This document shows, one piece after another, positions 36,367 through 47,190 of a stretch of 64,000 nucleotides of DNA. The first letter of the stretch is position 1; each line of letters begins with the position of its first letter. The notes under the pieces were generated by a model. The model was not told where the DNA came from, made no database searches, and saw only the letters and a list, made by a program, of their open reading frames with translations. The translations under genes were made by a program, and so were the position numbers. The stretch is from Triticum aestivum (taxonomy: Eukaryota; Streptophyta; Magnoliopsida; Poales; Poaceae): positions 224,776,927 through 224,840,926 of the forward strand of contig NC_057795.1 in assembly GCF_018294505.1 (NCBI RefSeq). Direction: 5' to 3'.

Positions 36367-38061
36367 TGATGTCTACTACGCAACTTTATTCTTGTAGACT
36401 CGTGTTGGGCCTCCAAGCATAGAGTTTTGTAGGAAAGTAGCAATTTTCCATCAAGTGGATGACCTAAGGTTTATCAATCTGTGGGAGGCATAGGATGAAG
36501 ATAGTCTCTCTCAAGCAACCCTGCAATCTAATACAAGAAATCTCTTGTGTCCCCAACACACCCAATACAATGGCAAATTGTATAGGTGCACTAGTTCGAC
36601 AAAGAGATGGTGATAAAAGTGTAGTATGGATAGTAGATATGAGTTTTTGTAGTGCAAAAAATAAAAAACAGCAAGGTAGTAAATAATAAAATGGAACACA
36701 AATGGTATTGCAATATTGGAAAATGAGGCCTAGAGTGCATACTTTCACCAGTGCAATCCCTCAACAATGCTAACATAGTTGGATCATATGATTATCCCTC
36801 AAAGTGCAATAAAGAATCACTCCCGAGTTCCTATTAGCGCAGAACAAAAGATAGAAATTGTTTGTAGGGTACGAACCACCTCAAAGCTATTCTTTCCGAT
36901 CAATCTATCCTAGAGTTCATACTAAAATAACACAAAGCTATTCTTTTTGATCAATCTAACCAAGAGTTAGTACTAAAATAACACCATATGACACACATCA
37001 ACCAACTCTAATGTCACCTAGATACTCCAATGTCACCACAATTATCCATGATTTAATTCTACGATATGCATCAAACAACTTCATGATCATAATATTCAAT
37101 CCATACAAAGAACTACAAGGAGACCCCAAAGTCTCTATTGGAGAGAAGATAATAAAAACGGGCATCAACCCCTATGCATACATTACCCCAATATCACCTC
37201 GGGAATCCGCAAGTTGAGTGCCATAACATATATCAACTGAATCAATATGATACCCCATTGTCACCTCAAGTATTCATACCGCAAGACATACATCATGTGT
37301 TCTCAGATCTGAACACTCAATCCGTCAAGACAAAAATTCAAAGGGTAAAGATTCAATTCATCACAACAAGAGTAGAGAGGGGAGAAACATCATATGATCC
37401 ATCTATGTTAATAAAGCCCATGGTACATCAAGATCGTGACCTCTCAAGATCACGAGAGACAGAGAGATTAAATACATAGCTACCGGTACAAACCCTCGGC
37501 CCCGAGGGTGGACTACTCCCTCCTCACCGTGGTGGCCGCCAGGATGATGAAGATGGCCACCGGTGATGATCTCCCCCTCCGGCAGGGTGCCAGAACGGGC
37601 TCCCGGTTGGTTTTCGGTGGCTATGGAGGCTTGCGGCAGCGGAACTTCTGATCTAGGTTCTCCGCCAGGGGTTTTGGAATATTTGACGATTTATAGGGTA
37701 AAGAGGGGGTGCGGGAGGCCACCGAGGTGCGCACAACCCACCGTGGCACGCCTGGGGGCCCAAGCGCGCCTCGGTGGGTTGTGTCCTCATCAGGGCACCC
37801 CCAGGTGCTGCTCTGGCCCATTGGTTGTCTTCTGGTCCATAAAAATCCACAAAATGTTTCATAGTGTTTGCACTCCGTTTGATTTTGATTTCCTGCGATG
37901 TAAAAAACAAGCAAAAAATAGCCACTAGCACTGGCACTGGGTCAATAGGTTAGTCCCAAAAAATGATATAAAGTTGCTATAAAATGATTGTAAAACATCC
38001 AAGAATGATAATATAACAGCATGCATACTTCATAAATTATAGATACGTTGGAGACGTATCA
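36367..38061 (-). repeat. Element B 5' LTR (right copy)
   Basis: The LTR is 1695 bp. On the minus strand it runs from TGATACGTCTCC at 38061 to ..gtagacatca at 36367, followed by a primer-binding site resembling tggtgccattgccgggg (36366-36340). A TATA-like ctataaatc is at about 37690-37698, minus strand. Confidence 0.88.
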
Positions 38062-38066
38062 GGTAC

Positions 38067-40013
38067 CCATGAAGACTTGTCAACCTCACAATCCCATGAG
38101 TTGGCAAAATGAGCTCTAGAGAGCAATGATGATTTGGGATCCCATGGATTGGTTTTCACACCATTTCCATTGCGCAATGACTTCGTGCATTTCTTCTACG
38201 TGGCCCTCACATGGTTATGGGTTGTTGTCCATTACATATTCTATGCCCATCTTGCCATGTTCACTTTGCATGATATTCTCATTCCTATGCCTTTGCCATG
38301 CATTTGTGACCCATGCTTTGCATTGCACATGATGATTGATTCTCGTACTTATATGTGTATTTGCAAGCTCGGTGGAGATATTGCTTGTTATTGCCATGTT
38401 CCATTTATGACTCATTCCTATGATGATACTATGATCTTGCTTTGTGTTTGTGCTTGCGATATGTCATGTGCATTGCCTATACCTACTATTTTCTCACATG
38501 ACATGATTGCCATGATTTCCCCTAGTGTGTTGCATCTTCGCTCCACTAGTTTGCACGACATGATTGATATGCTTGCTTATGTTGCATCACCAATGATTCA
38601 TACTTGCTCGTTTCATGTGGTTGATGACAACAATCTACATGCTTTGCATATGATTGCTATTGCTTCTTGTCATATGTATCCATATGTTGCCTCTCTCAGT
38701 CTAGATGATTTGCCATGCACTGAGTGCAACAATGCTTTTAGTCTTGTTTATGAGATTTCCCCCATTGCATTCTCGCATATATTTGGAGATTTTGACATAT
38801 TTCCTGTGAAGCATGCTTGTCTTCCTTCTTTGCACCATACACCTAGTGCCATGAATATCACCATTGTCGCATCATATTATTCGTGCACTTGTGCTTCTAA
38901 TGGTTATGTGCAAAAGAAGAGAACCATCATGATGGATGATGTGTTTGTCTACCATGCACATACATTGTTTACTTTCTTTTGTGCATGTGTAGGATACTTT
39001 GACTTGGTGTCAACTTCCACTTCCCGTAAGTTGACCATTTGAGCTCTCGAGAGCGAACCACTTGTGACCAACTAGCTTCTACATCGCACTTGCTTGTGCT
39101 TCAGAGTTGTGAAGGATGCACAAGGACATACTTTCAAGGTGATATCCTTCTCTTTTGAGAACCCTCATACCATGAACATGAATATTGTGGATCCTACTTC
39201 ATGTGTTGCTTGCACCTTGACATATTGCACACATGCTAGAGATCTTGCTTCGACTTATCATTGCCACATTCCCATGCCTCATGGCATATATACCTTGTGT
39301 GGTGCATCCAATTCTTGGATTACTTGCTCCTATAATATGCTTGGTTGCAACAATGTCATCACTACACATATGTCATGCCCCATTGATCGCTACATGCTTG
39401 ACTTGATTACCTCACACATGATGAACAATTGCCCGTTCTATTGTGTTGAGTGCCACACTATCTTCACTACACCCTGTGCCTGTTATGCTTGGATTGTCTT
39501 GCACTTGACCCATGTGTTTAGAAACTTCATTTATTTTGGTGTTGTGAATAATTCTTATGCCTACCATCGACCATTTGCCGAGCGCTTTATGCATGATTGC
39601 TATGACCATGAGGTAGATGATTATTCTCTTGTCACACGTATTTGCATCACTACCTCACATTTACATGCTTGTTTCCATGGTGACCTCGATTGTGCTCAAT
39701 TCATATGCTTACCAGCCATGTCACAATCCTTTGTGACACCTTATGCTATGCATGATGATGACACTTGTTCTGTGAATCACCACTTGAATGCTTGGTTTTG
39801 CACTAACGCTAACCACATTTATTTATCCAAGTGTTTGTTGTACTTACTCCTTTTGAAGGAACCACACGATGGTGCGACATTGGAGAGTGACCACTATGAG
39901 CTTCAAGATGATGACTACTTGGTGAACGTCCACTTCTACACGACGACGCCATCTCTGTTCCATGGTGATTTGGTTTTCAATCCGAGGTCGGATCTTTCCC
40001 AAGGGGGATGGGA
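38067..40013 (+). pseudogene. Element G Cys/His/Met-rich coding region, 3' part
   Basis: Two long open pieces (38134-39042 and 39094-40013; the latter frame runs on into the LTR to 40248) continue the composition seen before B. The phrase MMDDVFVYHAHTLFTFFCAC (about 38932-38991) repeats MMDDVCIYHTHTLCLFCAG from 30591-30640, so the coding region holds an internal duplication. It ends with cccaaggggga at about 39999-40009, the polypurine tract. No known domain was recognised, and the function is unknown. The long frames suggest decay began fairly recently here or that constraint lasted. Confidence 0.55.
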
Positions 40014-40997
40014 TGATGCGGAGTATCCTACAGACGTCACCATGTCAACATTCCATTTGGCAAGTGACACGTGCGGCATCTACTTCACATACACAAAGGT
40101 GAATCGTCTCCTTTACACATGTTCACTTGACCCCTTCGAGGATGGTATACTACTTGACACTCCTCTCATGTGCAGGCATAGGTATCCAGTCGCCCAACTA
40201 ATGACGAGGACGAGTGCAAGCGCAAGTGTACGCCTACACCATCCGTGATGGAAGCTTGGAAGCGACGATGGAAGAAGACGGTGCAACGAACAAAATGGTG
40301 CAAAATTTGCACTACCGGACTATCCGGTCGCCCAACCCGACTGTTCGGTCCATCCGAAGAGAAGTTTTGGTCTATGTAGAAATTGCACTACCGGACAGTC
40401 CGGTCCCCCAAGAGGACAGTCCGGTAGTACAATTTCTAGACACCCAAAAGTTTATGTTTCCACCGGACTGTCCGCCCCCCTGTACCAGACTATCGGTAGT
40501 GCATCTACGGGCCGAATTTGGGCAAGGCCCATGTAACTTTACCCTTTCGCCCTCACTTACCCCTTCCTTGCCTTGGACCTATATATATCCCTCCTTCTCC
40601 TCTATTTTAGGCAAAGCGAAGGATAGATCTAGACATTAGAGCTTAGCTCATCTATGTGGGAATCCTCTGGAGAGAGAAGGCTCCATTGGAGTTCAAGGCC
40701 TCCATTGGAGAAGATCCCTAGGGATTGAAGACCCCTTCTAGGGAAGGATCTATCTAGATCATCAAGACCTCATCTCCTTTGGATTTGGGATGAACTTTAC
40801 CTTGTATCTTTCTTTCTGTTGTTCTTGTACCTTTGTGGATCTTGTGTGATTGTGAGTCTAGTGGATGTGTGATTGGACTTGTTCTTGAGTGTTTTCCTCT
40901 TGTGATTTCCCTTCTTGTTCTTCGTGTTCTTCGCATTCTTTGTGTATTCCCCTCCAATTCGTGAAAGATCTCCACTTAGGGTCTCCACCCTACAACA
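40014..40997 (+). repeat. Element G 3' LTR
   Basis: The LTR is 984 bp, from TGATGCGGAG to ..ccctacaaca, followed by gatat. It holds a perfect palindrome ccggacagtccgg at 40391-40403 and several near copies from 40316 to 40490, better kept than in the 5' LTR. TATA-like ctatatatatcc is at about 40569-40580. Confidence 0.9.
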
Positions 40998-41002
40998 GAT
41001 AT

Positions 41003-41804
41003 CTTTGTATTTCTCTTTGAACTATCGGTTTGGTTTGGCCAACTAGATTGGTTTTTCTTGCAATGGGATAGGTGCTTAGTTTTGGGTTCAATCTTGTAGT
41101 GTCATCACCTAATGATAGAAGGGGTAGTGAGGCACGTATTGTATTGTTGCCATAAAGGATAAAAAGACGGGGTTTATGTCACATTGCTTGAGTTTATCCC
41201 TCTACTCATCTTACTTAAAGCATTGCTCTATTCTTATGAACTTAATACTCTAGATGCAGGCATGAGTCGGTCAATGGGTGGAGAATAGTAGTAGATGCAT
41301 GCAAGAGTCCGCCTACTTGTGACGGACGTGATGCCTATATTAATGTCATTGCCTTAAATGTTTTCATAATTATTCGCTTTTCTATCAATTTCTCAACAGT
41401 AATTTGTTTACCCGCCATATGTTTTCTTCAAGAGAGAAGCCTCTAGTGAAACCTATGGCCCCCAGATCTACTTTCCATCATATATTTTCAATTCTATAAA
41501 CCAAAAAACACAAAAATACCTTGCTGAAATTTATTTATATTTACTTTCGTTTGCTCTTTTATTTATCTTTTATACCTATCTCTATTAGATCTCACTCTTG
41601 TTTGTGACAGTGAAGGGATTGACAACCCCATTTTTGTGTTGTGTGCAAGTGTTTGTTAGTTTGTGTCAGTGCATATATTGGAGACTTGCTTGTGCCTACT
41701 GGATTGATACCTTGGTTCTTAACTAAGGGAAATACTTATCTCTACTTTGCTGCATCACCCTTTCCTCTTCAAGGAAAAAATCAACACAAGCTCAAGGAGT
41801 AGCA
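41003..41804 (+). repeat. Element A 3' LTR, second part
   Basis: Matches 3495-4312 of the 5' LTR, from atctttgtatttctctttgaac to ..aggagtagca, with one block different near 41570-41640. The TSD caaat follows at 41805. Confidence 0.88.
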
Positions 41805-41946
41805 CAAATTATATTGCTACAAAACTATCTATCACTGTTACTTTCAACACTTGTAGAGAATACCTTGCTAAAAACCGTTTGTTATTTCCGTCTACTCCTC
41901 GTTGGGTTTGACACTCTTACTTATTGAAAGGACTACGATTGATCCC
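41805..41946 (+). repeat. Element D 5' LTR, second segment
   Basis: Continues the D LTR from 2737. It matches the complement of Z at 1-94 (ataccttgctaaaaaccg) and then runs to ctacgattgatccc, where C inserted. The TSD is atccc (41942-41946) and acccc (54602-54606). Confidence 0.78.
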
Positions 41947-42900
41947 TGTCGGCATGGAAGCACGATCACCTATGGGCAGGGGGTAGCCCATTGTGGTTCG
42001 GCATGAGGATGGCCGTGTTGCACAAAGAGCAAAAGCAATAGGGGACAGTGTGACAATGGACAACTTGTTTTTACCCAGGTTTGGGCCGCTTTGCAGTGTA
42101 AAACCCTACTCCTGCTTTGGTGGATTGATATGGAGGTGGATGAAGGCTCGACGCGCTCTAGCCTAGCAAGGGTGCCTTGGGAAGTGCAACGTGAGCTTAC
42201 AAGTGCAGGGGGTCGAAGTGTTCGAACCCTTTGCTAGGTTGCCTCGGGGCTCCTTTTATAGGTGAATGGGTGACCAAAGTGGCAAAACAGTCATTTTGGC
42301 TGTGATTAGATAGCTAACAGTGCTATCATACCTAACTCTAGCAGTTAGGACAAAGTGCATTGAATGCACCGCTAGGTGTCGTGTCGAGGGCGAATCCCGG
42401 CAAGCCTGTTGCGCTGCTTATCCGCCTCTTCTTAGCAGCTTGACACACCTCCTGGATGGGTGTCAATAAAGCTAATCTCTTCTCTTTGATGCAGCCATGT
42501 GCGTGATATGATCTACCTAGTTGTTTAGCACCTTGACAGCGCTTTGATAAGTGACTTGGGTGCGATGGGGTGGAGTGGTGGTGTCTTGGTGATGATCCTT
42601 TGAAGGAGATTGGCGGGGTTTGATCTAGGCGGCCCCAGCAAGCCTGCCGGGGTGAGTCTGGTCTTGGCCTCGGGTGCGGCGTCGACCTGACTAGGCCCTC
42701 ATGCCCGGCAAGGCTGGCCCTCCCTAGGTGCTCTTCTGCATTCTTGTTCTTCTTAATGCTCTCCTTGATCTCATGAAGAGCGGCTTTTCTGGCTTGACTT
42801 GATGCCATGCCTTGGAGATTGAATATGCGATCGTTGCCATGCATGTGCATGTGATTCGATCAGCAAACGCGGATGTATGTTGCACCAACAGGAGCCCCTG
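41947..42900 (-). repeat. Element C 3' LTR (left copy)
   Basis: The LTR is 954 bp. In plus orientation it reads TGTCGGCATGG to ..gttgcaccaaca; the purine tract on the minus strand (ccaggggctcc, 42901-42912) adjoins it. A TATA box ctataaaagg is on the minus strand at 42252-42261, mirrored at 53964-53973 in the other LTR. The minus-strand ORF 42338-42850 lies wholly in the LTR and is not a gene. Confidence 0.88.
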
Positions 42901-43376
42901 GGCCTGGCCCAAACATGTTGCCGGACATTGTTGGGGTAGGCCCTAACAATGCACACGCAGACAACATGACCTTGCCGTGGTGGGGTCCAAGCCTCTAAGA
43001 TTTTTCTTTGATTCTTCATTAACCTGAGATTAAATCAATCCCGGGTTCTCCGTGAGTCGTGCTAAATGACATGGGGATACCCCCACAATGGACCGTGGGA
43101 CGCCCATGTTCATGGGGAGTTGACTGAAGCATCCACGTGGTTCAGGGATGTAACTGCCATTTTACCCATCCCACTACCCTTGACGTTTCCGCCACGTGCG
43201 CTGCATGCATTGCACAGGGCACGAGAATGAGTGTCGTGGCAGAAGGCGTGGGACCATGGATTGGCGCTGGAGGGCGGCCGGCGAATCTGGACGTCGTTAG
43301 TGATGCAGATAAACTAGATTGGAGGAGAAGGCAGTTACCACAGTGTGGTGGGGAGCCAGCCCCCTACCATGCTCCG
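42901..43376 (+). promoter_or_regulatory. Upstream region of the C antisense gene
   Basis: Non-coding for gag-pol. Read on plus, it precedes the antisense gene and holds two G-box-type words, ccacgtgg (43133-43140) and ccacgtgc (43192-43199), and tgacgt (43181-43186), within 250 bases of its TATA box. G-boxes bind bZIP/bHLH factors in plants. Whether they act here is unknown. Confidence 0.4.
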
Positions 43377-43387
43377 CTATAAAAGGG
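43377..43387 (+). promoter_or_regulatory. TATA box of the C antisense gene
   Basis: ctataaaaggg lies about 75 bases before the ATG at 43454, with a CT-rich leader (ttcttcttcttctcgtg) between. The spacing and leader match those of the H homologue. Confidence 0.65.
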
Positions 43388-43453
43388 AGCGCAGAGGAGA
43401 ATGGAAGGGCTCGCCCACACATCTTCTTCTTCTTCTCGTGTCCTTCTTCCACC

Positions 43454-44094
43454 ATGGTGAGGGGAAGAGGGCGTGGTCGAGCTCCGGTGGCACGACACTG
43501 CATCCCTGCCCCTGCTGGGGACGCAGGGGTAGGATCCAGCACGCAAGGCGGAGCCGCGGGACATGGTCGTGGCCGGCATGGCACTCAGGGCCGGGGAGGA
43601 TGCGGCGGTGGCTCGTCCACTCCTCCCCCAGTAGCTTCGATTCTAATGGATGGCCATGTCGGATACACGGTGTTGGAGTTCCTCGTTACGCTGTGCGAGC
43701 CCCCACGCGACCATCTTCGGCTTCCCACCCCTTTTGCAAGGATAATGGAGGTTGAACAGCTGCACAATTTGAATTTACACATGAGAGGCTGCTGTAATGG
43801 CAACATCCGGGTGGACGTGGAGTTCCCCGCGCCTCATGTCATGCTTCTCCGGTGTGGCTGGAAAACCTTTGCACGTGCCCATAACTTGGCAGAGGGGCAC
43901 GTTCTCTATTTTAAGCTAATGGAGGCTGATTTGCGCTCCATCAAGGTCTTTGGGCACTCGGTGATTGCTTAGGGTGCTACGCAGAGAGCTTGACCGACGA
44001 TGAAAGCTCCTCCTCGAGCGACAGTGATGAAGAGGACACTGATGGTGAAGACGAAGGCACCGAGCGGGACGACGCTGGCTCGGACTCCAGCTGA
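43454..44094 (+). pseudogene. Element C antisense extra gene (RG-rich, B3-like, acidic tail)
   Basis: Starts caccATGGTGAGG (MVRGRGRGRAPV..), opposite in strand to the gag-pol of C. Parts in order: an Arg-Gly-rich N-terminus with GRGRHGTQGRGG, the shared MDGHVG block, LNLHMRGCCNGNIRVDVEFPAPHV, then CGWKTFARAHNLAEGHVLYF and SIKVFGHS, the B3-like part. It is open to the stop at 43972. A short frameshift there separates it from the tail ESSSSSDSDEEDTDGED, which ends at 44092-44094. Apart from that shift it is intact for about 170 codons, better kept than gag or pol of the same element. A nuclear DNA- or chromatin-binding role is an inference. Confidence 0.7.
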
Positions 44095-44402
44095 GCACCG
44101 GACGTGCCATCACCGTCAGGTAGGCGCCGGTGGCACCATCATCTGTACCTGGCCCTCTCCCCGGCAGAGAGATTTGCCAGGGTGTTGGGTGTAGGTGTTT
44201 CTGCCTCCTCCAGCTGGACCCCGACAGGCTTCCTCGTGGACTCCGGCTTCACCTTCCCTGTCAGTGTCCCTCGTACCGCGTTCCTCTAGTCCTGGCGGGG
44301 GTGACCAGGGCATTGCCTAGCCGCTTCCCCCATCTCCGGCCTCTTCTTCCTTGCCGGGGAGGTGCCCTCCCGATCTTGCCAGGCTGCGTCTCGCATCACC
44401 CT

Positions 44403-46321
44403 GGGCATAAAAACCGAAGACGAAAGATCGAACTCGAAAAGACCGAGAACGAACCCGAAAAGACCAAACTAAAAAAGACTAAACAAAATATGGTCTGCAC
44501 AAATAGAAGACCGAACAAATTATGGTATGTTCGGTCCTGCTGTCTTCCAGACTGAATAGCCCGTATAGACCGAATTAATAAGAGCCCATACGCAAAAGGC
44601 AATGCCATGTTTACCTAAGGCCCATCCGGCCAGCCCAGTGGTCACACATGACTACACGAGCACGTACTCACCTCACGATTCACAAAGGAACAAGCCGAGC
44701 CGGCAGCAGATTCACTCGCGTTCCTCTTCTTCTCTCCCACTATGAACCCTAGCCGCCGCTCACCACCCGCCGCTTTGGTCCGCCCAATGCCCTGTGAGAC
44801 GTGAGTCCCCAACATGCAGCGAGGCGCGCCACGCGCCCCTAATCGATGAAGGCCAGTGCTCCGAGCCACGGCCCTGACCGGTGAAGAACGGCACCCCACA
44901 CTGCCATCCTCGACCCCTCATTGGTCCCTTCACTACCAGTGACGCGGTCATCAGCCGCGAGTGGTCCACCTCCCGACGACCGGTTCAATAGCTGCAGTCC
45001 TCTTCCATGTTGTTCGCCTGCTTGGCGCCTACTGACCTCTTTCTGTTCTTCACATCATAGCTAATGGTAAGCAAGCTACTTCACCCCTCTATGAACATCC
45101 TTTATTCCTAGGAAAATAAGCACTACTGCAGGTATTTTGTAGGTAATACATACCCTTGCTTTGTGTCAAATGTTAGCACGTGGAGACAACAAGTTGAACT
45201 CTGTACTGTTCTTAACTAGAGGAAGCAAATAAGATGCACATTGCCCTTGCTTTGTGTCTCATGAAAAAAAGTTTTAGTTGCCCGGGAGATTATTTACATG
45301 GAAGCAAATGTGTTCAAACATTTACATCTCAACAAATTATGGCCTTTTAATCTGTTGATGCCAGTTAATATGATATCAAATATCCTTCTTGTAGTGAAAT
45401 TAATAATGTGTGCATGACCTCTTGAATCTTGCTAACAATAATGCCCAACATAATAGCCATCTAAATATGCATGTCTTATTATGTTTATGTGGCTAGTTCT
45501 TTTTTCTTTTCATTATAGTCAAATTGTATTACTGCTATCTGCTCTATGTGCATCTAATAATGAGTAACTTTCTCTTTTTAGATGTTATCTGTAGCTGAAT
45601 CTAAACATCATGATGAGGAGTTGAATGAGAGAGATGATGCCTATATAGAGGCAGATGCAGATTCATGAGCATCTTCTGTAGTCATCTGGGTTGTTCCGCA
45701 GACATGGACCCTCTTATTGCTATCTGATCTATGTATCAACATTGAATCGGCCTTGCAAATGGAAGATTTGTTTTCAATTTATTTCTGCATGTTGGCTTTT
45801 GTCCGCGCATGTTAAATCCTGAGTACATAATTCATATGTACACAGTAGTGCATCCGTGCTTGTTTCCTGATACTAGATATATACATGGTGTATATCATTT
45901 GTACAGAGCATGTATATGTAAATCTCTTTGTTATTTCTAGGCATTATTAGAGCAGATCTCAACAAAAGCACAAGATTATGTTCTATTTGCGTCATCTTGT
46001 AGTAATCTAGAAATTTGTACTAGGTACTAATTGCATTTGGCATCAACCAAACACACTTCTTACTTTGTGTTAAATATGAATCTTGTTACTTTCAGTCAAA
46101 TGTAAAAATGTATTGGTATTGGAATCTTATTACTTTGTGTCCTACCATAATAGCAATTAATTTGGTCTGCTTGGTCGGGACCGAAGACCGAACAGTAAAG
46201 ACCGAAGACCAAATAGTGAATAGCCAAAAAGACCAAAATTATTTTGGTCTTCAATTATGAAGACCGAATTCTTGGAAGACCAAAAAGATTGAACCGAACA
46301 AACCAAAAAGACCGAATGCCC
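44403..46321. mobile_element. Element K: non-autonomous DNA transposon with inverted ends
   Basis: Begins gggcataaaaaccgaagac and ends ..aaaagaccgaatgccc. The tips gggcat/atgccc and a 150-base zone of repeated ttcggtc/gaccgaa words are inverted at the two ends (44403-44570 and 46160-46321). I could not find a TSD, so the class (hAT-like is possible) is open. Inside, 44690-45010 is GC-rich, and a plausible spliced unit follows: ATG at 45063 next to gtaagc, then an acceptor before 45581. No transposase is present. It interrupts the post-integrase region of C. Confidence 0.6.
45581..45668 (+). CDS. Possible short terminal exon inside K
   Basis: After a pyrimidine-rich acceptor (ctctttttag), an open piece of 28 codons reads MLSVAESKHHDEELNERD.. 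with an acidic end and a TGA at 45666. A donor atg|gtaagc at 45063-45071 would give an intron of about 515 bases and place an ATG directly before it. The gene is not recognised; it could be a captured host exon. The call rests on splice signals and composition only. Confidence 0.3.
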
Positions 46322-47190
46322 GGGTCGAGCCTCATGGGTCTTGATGGGGACAGGCTGGGCTTCTGCCCAGGTGCTACTTTTGCCCTCTTTCCTTATTGAT
46401 GCAACTCCTAGGAGGAGAGGGACAAGAAAGGCCTTACAGGGCACTTAACTTTTTTCAAAATCAAAAGATGTAGGCATTTGCCAAACTTTAGTTCAAATTA
46501 CGTAATCCTCCATCCATGCTTGTATCTTGTATGATTTCTACTTGTTTGTCTGGTATTAATGAAAACAGGGTGTTTGTCGGGTACTTGTGCATGTATCATG
46601 TCCATGCTAAGGAGTGATTCCTCATTCCTTCCAAGTAAAAAACGCTTCCCGGCAAGACCTCCTGCCGGTCCCTTCCACAGTTGCTACTGAACCCTGTCTG
46701 AGGGGCTAAGAGCGTGAATGGGAACCGACCCCTTGTCCATCCTCCCCCAAATGCTACCGCGACCAACTTGACTGAAGAAACTTCAAATCAATAGATGGGA
46801 GCAAAGATGTTGGGAGCGACAAGGTTTCCATACGCCCAAGTTTTTCATACAAAGATATATTTTTGATGGCTAGATGAACTTATCTGCATTCACTGTCCTT
46901 CTTCTCGTTCTCGATAGGGTGGCGCTGTCGGCGACCAACATGCTGGCTCGTTCTCATTTTCCCTTCCGGGAAGTTCACCCTCGGTTGGGGCCCTGCTGTT
47001 GATAAAAAAGAAGTGCAGGGAAGAAAACAACTGCTTATGACTTAATTAAACATGCATGCAAGTCTTGTGCCAGCGCTTCGTTTTATTATCTTTGCACAGG
47101 GTCTTCGCCCGACTTTGTACAAAGGGTTACAAGTCCAGGGATTATGCTTGTACAAAACAGGCTGCTAGGGCAAGGCCCGACAACTGCGCC
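46322..47190 (-). other. Element C region after integrase
   Basis: No gene is supported. It contains scattered cccggcaag words like those in H and ends where the integrase C-terminus begins. Confidence 0.5.

Larger units (their letters stand above)
30647..38061 (-). mobile_element. Element B: non-autonomous LTR retrotransposon related to A, minus strand
   Basis: LTRs lie at 30647-32345 and 36367-38061, with an exact TSD ggtac (30642-30646, 38062-38066). Read on the minus strand it runs LTR (38061 down), primer-binding site, one unusual ORF, a long AT-rich region, polypurine tract and LTR. It shares LTR termini and the 3' non-coding block with A, but has neither gag nor pol in view. Confidence 0.9.
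25800..40997 (+). mobile_element. Element G: non-autonomous gypsy-like LTR retrotransposon
   Basis: LTRs lie at 25800-26773 and 40014-40997, with TSD tatat (25795-25799) and gatat (40998-41002). The primer-binding site after the 5' LTR (ttggtatcatgagcc) is of initiator-Met type. The tract cccaaggggga precedes the 3' LTR. The interior encodes a gag remnant and a long Cys/His/Met-rich region, with no protease, RT or integrase seen. B is inserted in it. Confidence 0.88.
2738..41804 (+). mobile_element. Element A: non-autonomous gypsy-like LTR retrotransposon, heavily nested
   Basis: A is bounded by LTRs at 2738-4312 and 25057-25799 plus 41003-41804, with TSDs cgaat and caaat. Its own interior is 4313-7541 plus 23146-25056. 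It carries gag and an aspartic protease remnant, but I see no RT, RNase H or integrase. It would therefore depend on an autonomous partner. Two later insertions expanded it: H in the interior and G in the 3' LTR. B, nested in G, belongs to the same or a sister family in the opposite orientation, shown by the shared LTR start TGATACGTCTCCAACGTATC and a shared 3' interior. Confidence 0.85.

Noticed and set aside
42338..42850. 170-codon minus-strand ORF
   Set aside because: Inside the LTR of C; the right LTR has the same region broken (54237-54437).
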